Shown: positions 11,660 through 24,079 of the stretch, in pieces
How the letters are laid out: each line of letters starts with the position of its first letter
Numbering within the stretch: the first letter of the stretch is position 1
Assembly: GCA_028023455.1 (NCBI GenBank)
Contig: JAQFVV010000151.1
Location: 405,001 to 469,000 of the forward strand
DNA length: 64,000 nt
Direction: 5' to 3'
DNA from: Epiperipatus broadwayi
Lineage: Eukaryota > Onychophora > Udeonychophora > Euonychophora > Peripatidae
The notes under the pieces: generated by a model
The model's database searches: none
Told to the model about the DNA's origin: nothing
What the model saw: only the letters and a program-made list of their open reading frames with translations
Position numbers and translations under genes: made by a program

Positions 11660-11792
11660 ACAACACCTGAAGAAGGGTGAAGAATAATACTACTCGAAAT
11701 TTTGTGTCATTACTAACCTATGTTGTTTATTTATGTGTTATTACCAATAAGTTGTTTGTATTTGAAAAATTTAAATAAAGTTTAAAATTTTC
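11660..11792 (+). repeat. Dispersed 3'-tail repeat with CTGAAGA...GAAA motif, copy 1
   Basis: The segment runs ACACCTGAAGAAGGGTG ... ACTACTCGAAATTTT and ends in GTTTGTATTTGAAAAATTTA then AATAAAGTTT. A diverged copy is at 47095-47235 with the same 'TGTATTTGAAAAGTTTGAAT' tail. CCTGAAGAAG followed shortly by CGAAA is a pattern I associate with the ends of Penelope-like and related elements, some of which carry hammerhead ribozymes. Here the ribozyme core is imperfect (see findings). Confidence 0.5.
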
Positions 11793-11799
11793 TATACTT

Positions 11800-12180
11800 T
11801 CAATATTTACTGACAGATGATGGATACCATCACCACAAACCTTCAAGAAAACTTTTTTTCTTTCAATAATAATTTTATTGAACTTTACAAAATGTATACA
11901 TAATAGGTAGCTAAAAAATATGACAGGGAACTTTTACTTATATTTAGTGAATACAATAATGACATATTGACAAAAAAAAAGGAGAGGGGGGACCAATTAT
12001 TTTTACAGTGTCAGAGAATTTTACCCTATCCCAAGTTTGATTATAGAATCTAATAGATATCAATTTTTGATCACAATTTCTTAATGATTTAAGCTTATTC
12101 ATAATTGTATTTGGATATCTTTATGGGTAATGGTCATATATAGAATGTACATCTAGTTCATCAGAGTTCAAACAAAATAA
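11800..12180. repeat. Diverged repeat shared with 59440-59640
   Basis: The block 'CAATTTCTTAATGATTTAAG' (about 12073-12093) and its surroundings parallel 'ATAATTTCTTATTGTCTTAAG' at 59533-59553, and both are followed by 'CTTATT.ATAATT.TGTTTGG'-like sequence and a 'GGTCA.ATATA' block. The copies are old. The protein content is uncertain. Confidence 0.4.
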
Positions 12181-12720
12181 AGGTTTTAAGACAAATAATA
12201 ATAATAAAAACATTGAAAAAAGTGTGCAAGTAATACTGCCCCAAGAAGTTTGCAAAACGGAGTACAAAAGTTTTATTAGCCTGTTTTTTATATAAATGTA
12301 AGAAATGACCCATAAATTTTGAAATTCAATTTAATCACTACAATTCTCATTTTGATTTTTTTAATTTTCATTATCCTAATTAAACTGCATCCAAGATATT
12401 TAAAATCACTAATCTGCTTACAATTTCCTGCCCAAACACATTCTCAATTTTTTATCTTTATCGTTTCTTTTAGTTGTTTTCTTTAATCAGCATTTATTTT
12501 TATCCTTTTTTTTTTCAAATATCATAAATTCTATTTATTATTTAGCTAATCTTATTATTTTGGAAGCATCCATTGCTAATATCTTCAATAAATTTTGCAC
12601 AATGAATCTTTCTCATAAGATATATTTTGATTTTATTTGAATTGCTTTTTGTCAATAATAGTGAACAGTATAAATAATAGAACCACTTATCTTCTCTGCA
12701 AGTCATGACATTTAGTACTT
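12180..12720 (-). mobile_element. Degenerate LINE, C-terminal part of RT ORF
   Basis: Minus-strand translation gives QISDFKYLGCSL (about 12378-12413). This is the 'v..FkYLGs.it' block that follows the RT fingers and palm in RTE/CR1-type LINEs, and it is followed by 'KIKKIKMRIVVIKLNFKIYG', which fits 'kEI..RI..a..af..l'. Stops interrupt the frame. The catalytic FADD region is not recognisable upstream. Confidence 0.55.
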
Positions 12721-12724
12721 GAAT

Positions 12725-13145
12725 GACCAGTTAGTTTCAAACCAAGAAACTAGCACTGTGTCACATTACTACTATACTAAATCACACAAGATGATAACTT
12801 TAATAAATTTAAAATCCAACTAGTGATTACTCAAAGTCAATATGCCAGACAAACTTATAACTGAACATGTTCCATTTCCTAGTCCACTAGACATCAAATC
12901 TAAAAATGCAAATGAAATACCTGTAATCCTACAATACTGAACTCACTTGCCAAATAAATAATCTAGAACCAGGATTCCCAATTTGAATTGCATGGAATCC
13001 TGGGATTCCTATAAATTAAAGTTGGAGTTCCATGTCATGAAATTAGTTTTTATACTCTTATTTAATAAATATATATAAAATTAAAAATAATCAATTCACA
13101 AGAAAATTCAATTAAACAACTCACTATAAATAAAAAAAAATTTAA
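12725..13145. other. Unassigned AT-rich stretch
   Basis: Nothing supportable. Confidence 0.4.
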
Positions 13146-13149
13146 TACA

Positions 13150-13670
13150 TCAGTCCAGCTTTCATTCTTTAATGGAACCTTTTCAAGATGTTTCATTTTA
13201 CAGCCGCCGCCCCCCCCCCCCCAATGGACATTATTTATATTACATTACAATAAAAATATAATTATTAAAATATATACATAATTAATGAAATACTTATATA
13301 TACATAAAAATGATTTTTTTTTCTCCATAATATATATATATACAAATAATCTTTAAAAAAAAAAAACTAATAATAATTCTTTTTATTTTTAAAATTATAA
13401 CTCTAAAGTTTCCAACAATCAAAAAATGCCCAATTCCCCCTGTGCTGGACTTTTAATCATGTTTACACATTTGTTTAATTTTTTTGAAAACTTTAGTTAT
13501 AATTTTAAAAATAAAAGGGATTATTATTATTGTTTTGTTTTTAGATTATTTGTGTATATATATATTATGGGGGGAGGGGAGATTGTAATAATTTTAATCA
13601 TTTTTATGTACATATTAAAAAAAAATCATCTTGAAAAAGTTCCATTAAGGAATGAAAACCGAATTGATAT
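13150..13670. mobile_element. Foldback element, about 520 bp
   Basis: Two arms mirror each other in order. 'TTTCATTCTTTAATGGAAC' (13159-13177) pairs with 'GTTCCATTAAGGAATGAAA' (about 13640-13658). A C-tract at 13203-13221 faces a G-tract at 13569-13579. 'TTTTTATTTTTAAAATTATA' (13380-13399) pairs with 'TATAATTTTAAAAATAAAAG' (about 13498-13517). The centre (about 13417-13480) is unpaired. A 125-codon plus-strand frame (13426-13803) straddles the right arm and is explained by it. Confidence 0.72.
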
Positions 13671-13679
13671 TTTAAATAA

Positions 13680-14150
13680 TATTTTTATTTATAGTGAGTG
13701 TCTATTTCAATTTTGTTTTAAATTAATTATTTTAAATTTTAAAGATAGAAGGCAACATTATGGACAAATTTTAACATTGAAATTTGATCATTTAAAGTAT
13801 TAGTAAATATATATAAATTTTTATTCTATATTGCAATAATCCTGATATAGAACACAAGTGTTCACATTTAAACCAAATTATGAAAAACTGTTGAAAGAAA
13901 ATGACATGTTTAATTCTTCACATTAGTTACTAGTTTGAATTAATACTTACTTTTTTATTATAAATCTGTTTTATTGTTTTCTTAATAAATAGTTTTTGAT
14001 TTGTTTAAAAAAAGCGTCAAGATTCCAAAATGCTTTCATCAAGGTGAAATGGTTCTACAATTAAAATAAACTAGAAACTGCTGATCCACAGATAAAAAGA
14101 TTAGTAATTAGTTGAAGGTATAATATCCTTAATAATAAACAGTATGGATG
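13680..14150. other. AT-rich spacer
   Basis: Nothing supportable. Confidence 0.4.
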
Positions 14151-14159
14151 TTATGAAAG

Positions 14160-14790
14160 TCCTTTAACGCAAATTATCCAGTTAAGGTAATATGTTGATG
14201 ATATAACAAACAATCAAATAGTTTGTTGTTTGGATTCAGATGAAGTTCAAGCAACATAAGTGGCAAAATTGGGCTAAAATACATAGGCCTTGAGCTCTGA
14301 AATTTGTAACTCTATCACTGCTCTAAATCATATAAAGCATATGCTGATGATAATCATCATATATAGCTGGCAATGTGTTCCTTTATCTAATCTCATAGTG
14401 GATATGGCATGAAAAAGAAAATATCAGTGAAAAGGTAAATATACATCAGCACTAGACAAATTGCATGTGTTAACCATAAACATTCAAGAAATTAATAGAA
14501 TGGCAAAGTTAAATAATCTAAATACTTGAGATTATGTTCTCAAATAAGATCATGTAAATAATAGATGTTCTAAGTCTACTGATTTGTAAGAATAATATCA
14601 GTCATACTTAGTGAATAGCCATCTGCATCAATATTATTAAAATTGCTCTTTAAAATATTCAAATAATCAACCTTTAAATAAATTCAGTAAGAATTGTTAA
14701 TTTTTTAGATGCTCATAAAAGAAAGCAAATGACTTTCTGTCCACATTACACAAAGCACAAAGAATCATCGTTCAAACTCCAGCTACTCTT
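14160..14790 (+). mobile_element. Possible LINE RT remnant, very degenerate
   Basis: A YVDDI-like catalytic motif (about 14191-14205) is followed about 105 codons later by a weak 'FKYLG'-like block (about 14500-14540) and further LINE-like text. The spacing matches LINE reverse transcriptases, but stops and frame changes are many and each motif alone could be chance. Confidence 0.33.
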
Positions 14791-14799
14791 AAAAGTTGC

Positions 14800-16680
14800 T
14801 GGTGATTTTAATTGTAGATATGATTCCATTCTCATAAATTAAATAACAGGCTTATTCTTAGTAATTTAAAATCTAGTGTTACATTTCATCTGTCAGATGT
14901 TTATTTTTTTTCTAATGTATATAGCTCCTCATTAATATATCTTTTTTTTTTCTCAAGCATTATTGCAATTAAAATAAGTTTTTAACGATCAGCCATCTTT
15001 AGATCACAATAGTATCAATCTTAATATTTCTGCATAGCAGAGCTCAATCAGAATTAAAAATATTCTTTAAAATATCTAACTCTCCATGAATAAAGTAATC
15101 AATGTATATACTATTATCCCTCGGTAAGAAAACTTGAATTTTTAAGCATGCATTGTTTTTGTGTTTTTATATGCTTCCAATTATCAGACTAGAAGATTTT
15201 ATTTTTAATTAAGATTTAATCCTTTCTTTCTCAATTGCAAATATATATATATATAATTTATGTGAATATATGTTTGGCAGTAAAGTTGTCACATGTCAAA
15301 TTCATAACCAATTAAAAAAAAACTACTACCTTTGTCTGTAACACTGTCAAATTCACAATTAAAAAATTGAAAGAAAAAAAAACTTTAAATTTATTTTTAT
15401 AAATAAATAACTATACCTAACTAAATCATAATTTATATTATGATCATTTTATGCTAAGAAAGTACTTCTATCCTTTATATTTAGGAATCCATAATTTTTA
15501 TTACTAAGCATATTTTATGCGAATAAAGTTGCCAGCAAGCATTTCTGCAAAGCAACAAAAATTTGTTAAAGCAACAAATTAAAAAAAAACTATTATAAAA
15601 ACAACAGCGTTTCATTAGGCCAGGGACTTTGTGAACACTCAGAAAAAAATCAGTACATGTGCTTTTAATTATAGTATAGAGCTGAATAGGTATATCATTT
15701 AAATCATGAAAAAATATGATTAAGGTACATAAATTCATGTTTGAATTGTGATATTTACTAAGGGAAAAAAACTGATGCTGTAGTACCTTATTTACATTTA
15801 GTTTTGTTAATATATAATTGAAGTTATATAGTTTGATATCACATAGTTTGTGTTTCCATAGCAATACCATACTTGATTGAAATTTATTAAAGTAACCAAT
15901 TAAAAAAACTATTACAAAAATCATGGTCTCCATAGGTTGGATACAGTCTTGTATTATAATAAAATCTAAAAGTGAATTTTTATCATTAATCGATACAATA
16001 TAATAATCAATACAACATGATAAATCTACTGCAAAGACCTTGATACAAGATTTAGATGAAAAAAATATTTGCAGGAAGAAAGAAAAGTCATTTGTATGAT
16101 TCTCTTAATGAAATATATTTCTTTACACAAATATCAGTTGTAAACTATAACATTACACCAGGGGATTTTTATACTGCACTCAATATCATTAAGTTGGAAG
16201 CATTTTTTTGTTCAGTTCTGAAAAAGTTGTTTATCTGAGCATTTTTTCCTGCAGTAAAACACTGAAATTTAAGTAATGAACAGAAATATTGTTTTGAAAA
16301 TTATATAAGGTTTCTACATCAAATGTAAAACAAAAAATCACAATAAATATTTATCATATAATTCAATCTTCTCCCATTTGTTTAAAATCATGAATACTTC
16401 TAGATGTTGTCTACAGTTTTTCTTCAAGTACTTTTAGATCTGAATTTTCTTTAATATCCTTAAATTATTTTAGAAGCTTCCATGCAATATTTTCTGATCA
16501 TTGGAATATGTAGCTTACCTTTGTCTATTTTTAATATCCAATTGTCAGTTAAATCAATTTTTATACTTTTCTCCCTCAAATTTACTTGTATTCTCAATCA
16601 ACACATACCTAAAATACTGAAAAAAGGCATTAGTTAATAAATATTCAAATGGAAAATTCTGTTTTTCCTAATCCAGCTCT
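14800..16680. other. AT-rich stretch with one unexplained 150-codon frame
   Basis: A minus-strand open frame at 15481-15933 (150 codons, Met start, rich in Phe, Ile, Leu, Cys) is long for sequence this AT-rich. Part of it arises from two similar blocks, 'TTTTTGTAATAGTTTTTTTA' and its relative near 15590. I recognise no domain and do not call it a gene. Nothing else found. Confidence 0.35.
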
Positions 16681-16684
16681 TCTA

Positions 16685-17205
16685 TTTAGTATAAGATTGG
16701 TTAATCAATAGATGACAGACAGTAACGCTAAATAAAGCCCTATCTGGTACCATCCTATCAGTATCCCAGACCAACTTCTAGCTTATGGCTTTCATCAATA
16801 AGGAATTTTGAATCTGGATCTACTGCACTGGATTTTTTAATCTAATGCATTTTATGTACTTTATTTACTATCAAACTACTAATCTGAAATTCAAAAATGT
16901 CTTAAAGTCAATTTTCTCTTAGAGTTATATAGATTTGACTTCAGTTAGTATATATATTGATGTCCTTCATTATTTTAATAAGTGAGAGCATCAATATCCT
17001 TAGGACAGGATTACTATAAAACTTACATATTATTTTTAAGTAATAAATTTTACAAGCTTGTGTATTCAATATATGCCAGATAGTAAAGATTAATAAATAT
17101 TTATCTAATGCTATCCTATCCATGTCTACAGACTAAATTTCTAATTTATGGTTTTTATCAGTGAAGAGTTTTGAATCTTGGAGTAGTTTGTTGGATTTTT
17201 AGATC
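16685..17205. repeat. Two diverged family A copies
   Basis: At 16695-16860 and 17090-17205 the blocks 'ATCAATAGATG', 'CCATCCTATCAGTATCCCAG' or 'ATCCTATCCATGTCTACAG', 'CATCAATAAGGAATTTTGAA' and a 'TGGATTTTTxxATCTAAT' end align with each other and with the family A core (52178-52354). They appear to be a distinct, older subfamily, also seen at 26830-26960. Confidence 0.5.
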
Positions 17206-17209
17206 TAAT

Positions 17210-18035
17210 ATATCTTATATTAAATAGCAAAATAATAGTAAGATTAAAGTGAAATTTAAGATTATATTATGTTGTTGAATTGGTTTTATAGCAACTATTT
17301 ACAAGTTATTTTCTAAATTTTATATACAATTGAAAAAATAGATTCTGCATTGCCGTCAGACAATAGCAACTGTATTTTAATTTTCACTTTAGTAAATTCT
17401 TGTATTTCTGCAATATAAAAATTGCACCTCCAGTCTTATATATTCTTTTTTATTATTTTTATTGAAATATTTGTTTTTATAATGCAATATGTCTGAATAT
17501 AAATTTCTGTTATATTTCATGTCACTTTTTTTAAATATTATATAAAAGTAATGAAATGAATAAATATACATATATGTGTTGTCTAAATATCAAATATACA
17601 TAGCTAAATATATATGTATATTAAACAGAAATATCTACATTTTGAGGAGTTATGAATAAACAACATTTTTCTGTCAATAAATGTAAATCGATTACTTATT
17701 CATTAAAGTTTATATGGTAATCAAGCAATCATTTATTGATGTTATTGGAAATATAGTGTGATATTTTTATATTATCATAGTCTTCTAATATTCAATTATA
17801 ATTTCATAAAAATTTATATCTTATTTAAAATTAGACTAAGATACAAATATTAAGCTTTACTTCCATCAATATCAATAAATGAATGCTTAATTTCCATCTA
17901 AGCATAAGAAATACATGGTCCCACTAGTCTTTATCCATAATTCCTGAATAGTTTCTTTCATTTAATTAATATATACCTTAAACTTTATATATTTAATATT
18001 TACATCTATCAAAACTGTTTTTGTCATTAATATTA
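17210..18035. other. AT-rich spacer, nothing recognised
   Basis: Nothing supportable. Confidence 0.45.
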
Positions 18036-18039
18036 TAAT

Positions 18040-18142
18040 GTCAAGCGTTGTTAGCCGCGAGGTCAACGCAGCTACCTTGCAAGCAAGTAGTTGTTTGCTG
18101 CGGGTTTGCCTGCCGGCCGAGGCTATGACATATGGAAAAAAA
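18040..18142 (+). mobile_element. tRNA-derived SINE, copy 2
   Basis: Begins GTCAAGCGTTGTTAGCCGCG, contains 'GCAGCTACCTTGCAAGCAAG' and the B-box-like GGGTTTGCCTGCC, and ends GGCTATGACATATGG plus A7. It is closest to copy 3 (27604-27721), with which it shares 'TTGCAAGCAAGTAGTTG', so copies 2 and 3 form a subfamily. I could not find a clear target-site duplication. Confidence 0.8.
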
Positions 18143-18149
18143 TGACTTT

Positions 18150-18800
18150 GTTCTTCAATATTCAATTCTAATTTCAGAAAGATATATTTAAATGCAGACT
18201 AATACACAAATATCATGCTCTATTTCTAAAAAAAAAGCAGTGCTAAATTAATGCTTAATTGCCATCTAAGCTTAAGGAATAGGTGGTTGATATAGATTTT
18301 AAAAAAGGCATATGGCTTTATTGCTCAGGAATTTTTCAGAAGTTTGAGTACCAGACCTGAAAATACCAGAAGCGATCCTGGGATTTCCTGATCCCAAGTT
18401 GGACATTTTACCAATTACAACAATTATATATCAAGAGAGTATTTTTACTCATAGCTCCTAGAAGTGTAATTACTTTCCATTTTATTTTATATATGTACTG
18501 CATGTATCAAATATACATGTACACAGTATATGTTACATACTACTGTTAAACATGTTTTTTAAATCTTGTGAAATGATTTTATAAAAAAGGTGGCATATCT
18601 TATGAAGTTCAATACCATGTAGACTTAGACTAAATGCAAGCCTAATAAATCGAAGTTCAAATTTCAAATCAGTATATTTTATTACTTGATTAAATATGTT
18701 GGATAAAAATTTTTAAAGTATTTAAAATACAATATCATATTGGTGTAAAATAATAATTTCAATCCAAATTTGAAATACATAAATTACTGAGTCCTTTTTT
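18150..18800. other. AT-rich spacer
   Basis: Nothing supportable before the TAA array. Confidence 0.45.
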
Positions 18801-18803
18801 TTC

Positions 18804-19540
<737 letters not shown>

Positions 19541-19544
19541 AACA

Positions 19545-20530
19545 GCCATTACTAAAATGATTATACTCATTTTAAATCCCCCCAAAAAAAGAGGGAGAAA
19601 TTTCCTCTGGAAATGAATTTTGTCATGACTTTACAAACCAGGCTATGAATCAAAAACTGAAAGAATGTTATAAACAGTGAGGATCGCCAATTCCTCTACA
19701 AGAATGTTATTATATTTTTCTGTTAATTTGATATTTTGTAATGTAGACTTTTAATTTCTTCAGGGGAAAACTTTTCTTTCTGAAATATTTCAATATCATG
19801 TCTAATTATAGCTCTTCAATGTGTTCAATTCCTTGCCATAATTTATCTCAATGAAAATAATTAATATTGCATTTCTTTAGAATGTCTTTGAGATAATCCT
19901 TAAAATATAAACAGGGTCCATATTTCCCATAAAAACCAAGCTCAATTTCAACATAAAACATTCTTTTAGAAAGTCTTCCATTGTTCATTAAACTGCTATG
20001 AATCATTATATGGATTGTATATCAATCATTACTCTCTGCAAGGACGGGATTTTTTCCAAGACCAGTCAGTTAAAAAATGTGACTGATTCCCAAAAAGTAT
20101 TTTCATTTTTATACCTCAAATCAGAAAACACATTTTTGCAGAGCAATATATGAGCTACAATATTATATTATATTATGAAGAAGTTAAATGTACCCATTAG
20201 CAGCAGCAGTCACTGCAGATATCTTCAATTATAGTCATTTTAATTCCAAGAAAAAAATGGTGGAATGTTTTGTGATAAGTATATAAACCAATCTGTGGAA
20301 AGATTATTCTATTCATTTGTCACCTTATAATGCTGCAATGTTTGCAACAAAGTTTTTCATTAAATCATAGTTCTCCATTGTATTCTACCCTCAGCTAAAG
20401 TTTCAATGAAAGAAAGTCAATATTACACTTCTTTAGAACATCAAGTTCATCATAAAATACTTGTTACTGTTTGTTTGTTTTGTATGTCCAAGTTAACTAA
20501 ATATGATATTAAAAAATAAACTCTATAGTA
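19545..20530. other. Unassigned; contains a short family C fragment
   Basis: A piece at 19670-19705 (ACAGTGAGGATCGCCAATTC followed by CTCTACAAG) matches the reverse complement of the family C end at 55855-55880. Two loosely similar blocks (around 19800-19960 and 20360-20470, sharing 'ATATTACACTTCTTTAGAA' or a close variant) may be an old duplication. No gene seen. Confidence 0.4.
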
Positions 20531-20539
20531 TCACGTCTA

Positions 20540-21250
20540 AGAAACTGAAAAAAATATTAGTTTATCTTAATTGGCATCATATTTCTGAATTTTGTGGAGC
20601 ATCCTTAAATAAAAATTTCTTAATGTATTTATGTTACATTGATAGGAGTCCAGTTCTCCCCTTAATATAATAAATTGGATAAAATAGCAGCTCTCCATAT
20701 TGCTATGATGAGATACCATACCTTTTAATATATTAAAGATAGCAGCACATTGGAGTTTGTATTGCACCTCTATAAATTTAAATCTACTGTTCAATATAAA
20801 AAGCTACTAATACATATTAAATTGTCTCACCTTCTCAAGTTGATGACCATCCTAAAAGTTATTGAAGAGTTTTATTCCATCACAGGCTAATAAAGGACTT
20901 GAGTTTTTTTGAACACTTGAACACTAACTAAAAGATCAAAGTTTTTATATGTGGCATTTCAAAAATTAAGCATATTTTGTACATTATCATTCCAATTGGT
21001 ATGGTAACATAATCACCACTATTCTGTAAATCCAGAAGTAAAAAAAATTAAGTTGTTGTTTTTTGCCAAACTTGTATTGCATCTTGATATCTGCTTCATT
21101 AAACTGCCTATAGCAATTCCTAAGATCACTGCCATAAAAATCAAAAACAATGTTGGAACCAATGCACATTCTTGCTTAATAACAGTTTTTATTTCAAAAA
21201 CTTTAGCACCCATATTAATAACATTTCTTCTAATTTTATTTTTCAAAACA
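20540..21250 (-). mobile_element. Degenerate LINE RT remnant
   Basis: Two minus-strand open frames lie in correct LINE order. The upstream one (21019-21246) carries VIKQECALVPTLFLIF, matching the 'GVRQGCVLSPTLF' RT block with the Gly and one Gln neighbour changed. The downstream one (20567-20794) carries ELDSYQCNINTLRNFYLRML, matching the C-terminal 'E.Wt.....k.L..F..rCLR.IL' block. The catalytic [FY]ADD region between them is lost to deletion or divergence. It resembles LINE ORFs often annotated as craniofacial-development-protein-2-like. Confidence 0.65.
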
Positions 21251-21439
21251 AAACTTTATTGAGCAACAAACAAAGTTACATCAATAAGAAACAATAATAT
21301 AGTCAGCATTGACTTGCAATTCAAATGTGTACATAGGTATACAAGATTATAGGTTAATTATCTTTCAAAACCCCCCAAAATTTTATTCATAGCCCAATAA
21401 CAAGGATGAGTGAATAAGTTCACAAAAATAATACTATGC

Positions 21440-22590
21440 AATTGGGCAGTGACTCAAAGCAGTCCAACCATCTTATACAGTAAATTAGGTGTTAGAGGTA
21501 AATTAACTTTGAACAAAGGACAGGATGCTTTATCCATTTGAGGCAAAATCTATGCAAAAGCAACTCTCAACTTGACTGGCAGATCCTCAAACTCTCCCCT
21601 CTGACCCATCCATGCCCAGACCAGCCAGAACTCCACTTAGTGAAAAACCCACTCACCCCTATGGATGAGGTTAATCCATATCAGGGCCCCCATAAGTGGG
21701 TTTGATTTATCTGGGTGTCCTGTTGGTTCAGCCAATCCTGAACACTAACCAAATCAAAGAGGGCTGTGAGAACCATGTCTGGTCATTCTCCTTCTGGGTG
21801 TAGTGATGATTGCTGTCCACCCCCACAGATTAATGAACCTCTCATGACCATCACCTCCACCCCAGAGACTGAGGAGCCTGCACCATAGGTCAAAGAGATT
21901 GCAATGTTACACTGATGTAATACAGCTGGAAGATGGCTCAAAGCCGTCCAACCTCCTTACACAATAAATTAGGTATTACTGGTATCTAAAAAAACAAATG
22001 AATCCCCCAAGTCAAACATCAAGGAAAACACAAAGAAGAGAAGCAAAAAACAGTCAATTAAGGGGCCCAACCATCCATTCGAGGCAATAATCCATGTGGG
22101 GGAAATGGCTCTCAACCTGACTGGCAGATCTTCAAATGGCTCACCCCAAACCCCATTTATGGCTGAACCCATCAGAACTCTACTTTGTGAGACCCCAGAT
22201 CCACCCCTTGGACAAGGTTAATCCACCTTGGGCCCCCGATCGCAAGTGGGTTAGATACATCTGGGTGTTCCATAGGCTCAGTCAATCCAGAACAAATCAA
22301 AGAGGGCTGCAAGAACAGTGCCTGGTCATCCCTTCCCTAGGTGTGGTGATGATTGCCATTCCCTTCTGCAGATCAATGAACCCCTCAGGACCATCGCCTC
22401 ATCCCTGAGACCAAAGCTTCAAGCAAAACCCTGTGACTTCTAATCCAACAGTCCAAATGGGCAGGGACCACAAAGTCTGCCTGCCCAAAAATGTAGTGTT
22501 AACCAAGGAAACATGGCAACAATAATAATATACAAGCCAGTCTAAATGGGACAGGCCCATATTCAGTCTACCTGTCTACCTAGACCACAG
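21440..22590. repeat. Tandemly duplicated GC-richer block, ~490-bp unit
   Basis: Unit 1 (about 21447-21895) and unit 2 (about 21934-22420) match in order: 'TCAAAGC.GTCCAACC', 'AATTAGGT.TTA', 'GACTGGCAGATC.TCAAA', 'AAGGTTAATCCA', 'CATCTGGGTGT', 'AATCAAAGAGGGCTG', 'GTGATGATTGC' and 'CAGAT.AATGAACC'. A third partial echo, 'GTC.AAATGGG.CAGG', occurs twice at 22452 and 22542. The block is much less AT-rich than its surroundings. Open frames on either strand are short and differ between the units, so I do not call it coding. The family is unknown. Confidence 0.75.
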
Positions 22591-22599
22591 AGAAATTAC

Positions 22600-23020
22600 A
22601 TAGGTGATTAATCACAAAATACATAGAATTTAATACCTTGATTACAAAAATACATGATGATAAGTACATTGATTCATTATAGTTTTGAAAACCATGGCCA
22701 GCCTTACCTGCGAACCATGAAAACACAGCATCTGACCCTATCAATTTATACACTGAAGTACTGTTGTCAACTCTTGATATGTGTCAAGTGTTCTAAATGC
22801 TTGTTCTGCTCATTTGACTGCAAAGTTCTCCAGGGATTGTAATCTAGCCTATATATTTCCACTTGGTAATTAGTATTATAGAATCTTTGCTTATTGTTTG
22901 GTTGTATAGCAGAGATTTATGGCCACCAACCTCTTCTAATAACTAATTTCTCTAACCATGTTGTGGACTTGATTGAAGTAGGATTCCAACTGGTACTCTT
23001 GTATTGATCACATTTGAATT
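22600..23020. other. Unassigned stretch
   Basis: Nothing supportable. Confidence 0.35.
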
Positions 23021-23029
23021 CTGCTTATC

Positions 23030-23810
23030 TTAATTGAAATCTAAGTCTTGATTAGTAATCATAGTTTCAGTTATGTAGTCTAAAAGTTTGTAATTAATCT
23101 TTGGATTATTCCTAATAATTGTTGGATTAAAAGAAATTGAGTGAATTGTGGATTCAGTATCTCTGTTTGGGTCTATAACAGCATTTGAACATATTTTTAT
23201 CTTTAAATCATTGTTTTTTGGCTCAGGAAACACTTCATTGTAATTCTGTGTCAATTTGAAAATTTTCTATTTTTTTTTTGTGGTGCCCCAATCATACTGG
23301 ATATGGCCCAATAACTTTTGATCTAATCATCGGAAAAATTTAATTCTTGTGCAGGAAGATAGTTTAAAACATAATCTATAATGTTTGATTCTAAAATTTG
23401 AGATCGAATTCATATTTAAATAATTTTCCCCTCCTGCACTATTTTGCCGCATTCGGCCACCCCCAGTTCGACACTATGATGTAACTTTTTTTTTATGAAT
23501 GAATTAACACTGGGATTTCTTTTTTTCTATAGTTTTATGATTACTTTTGTATCTAGTTTGTTTTTTGGTCTATTTCCTGTCTTTCCTGACGGGTTTGCAG
23601 CTGTGGAAACTTGCTTTACTTCATAAATATCTGATGTTAATGTAAAATTCTTAAGACTATCTTTATTAAGCTTTTTTCCCCCAATGTTTTCAATGGAATT
23701 TGACTTTCAAACCATTTCTCAATCCTATCATTAAACTTAGGATTTCTAGTAACTTTATTCTTTTTGAATTATTTGGTTTCGTTTTAAAATCTTTTTCTAA
23801 GTTTTAATCT
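23030..23810 (-). pseudogene. Decayed coding sequence of unknown family
   Basis: Minus-strand translation gives protein-like text in several frames. About 23660-23760: a frame reading NPKFNDRIEKWFESQIPL. About 23545-23660: a frame including KQVSTAANPSGKTGNRPK, ending at a stop near 23545. About 23030-23254: a 74-codon frame starting MTQNYNEVFPEPKNN. Residue use (charged, few aromatics) is unlike the surrounding AT-rich noise. The whole is broken by stops and frameshifts. It could be a retroelement gag-like or LINE ORF1 remnant or an old gene. I recognise no domain. Confidence 0.35.
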
Positions 23811-23968
23811 TGCTCAAATGATTCTAAGAATTCTTTATACTAGCTGTTGCCTTTTTTAATGGCAGCCATTTGCGTAGAATGAAACAAATGATGATTTCAA
23901 ATACTTTTGAGTGGAAACTGATTTAAAATTTCTTTTAAAGGCGATGAAATGATAAAACAAATACTCAC

Positions 23969-24073
23969 CTACATTTTGGCAAACTTTTTTCCCCACAAAC
24001 TCAAAAATTGAAAGCATAATGAGTCCCATCCTTCTGGAGCCAGAGAACTTCTTCTAATTTTATCATGTAGAAA
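23969..24073 (-). CDS. Candidate exon, unknown protein
   Basis: On the minus strand a T-rich tract and CTTATACAG precede 24073, and TAG|GTGAGTATTTG follows 23969; both fit splice-site consensus. The 105-nt segment reads FLHDKIRRSSLAPEGWDSLC, then FQFLSLWGKKFAKM, with an in-frame TAG as the last codon. It is therefore either a terminal exon or spliced in a way that avoids the stop. The residues look like a real protein, but I do not recognise the family. It adjoins the decayed coding text at 23030-23810 on the same strand and may be part of it. Confidence 0.3.
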   Translation of the reverse strand, partial: FLHDKIRRSSLAPEGWDSLCFQFLSLWGKKFAKM

Positions 24074-24079
24074 CTGTAT

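Noticed and set aside
13426-13803. 125-codon plus-strand open frame
   Set aside because: It lies across the loop and right arm of the foldback at 13150-13670 and has no motif.
15481-15933. 150-codon minus-strand open frame
   Set aside because: Unusually long for such AT-rich DNA, but low-complexity, partly built of internally similar blocks and without any recognisable domain.
21969-22408. Overlapping 67- and 90-codon frames in the tandem duplication
   Set aside because: The frames are not kept between the two units, so coding is not supported.
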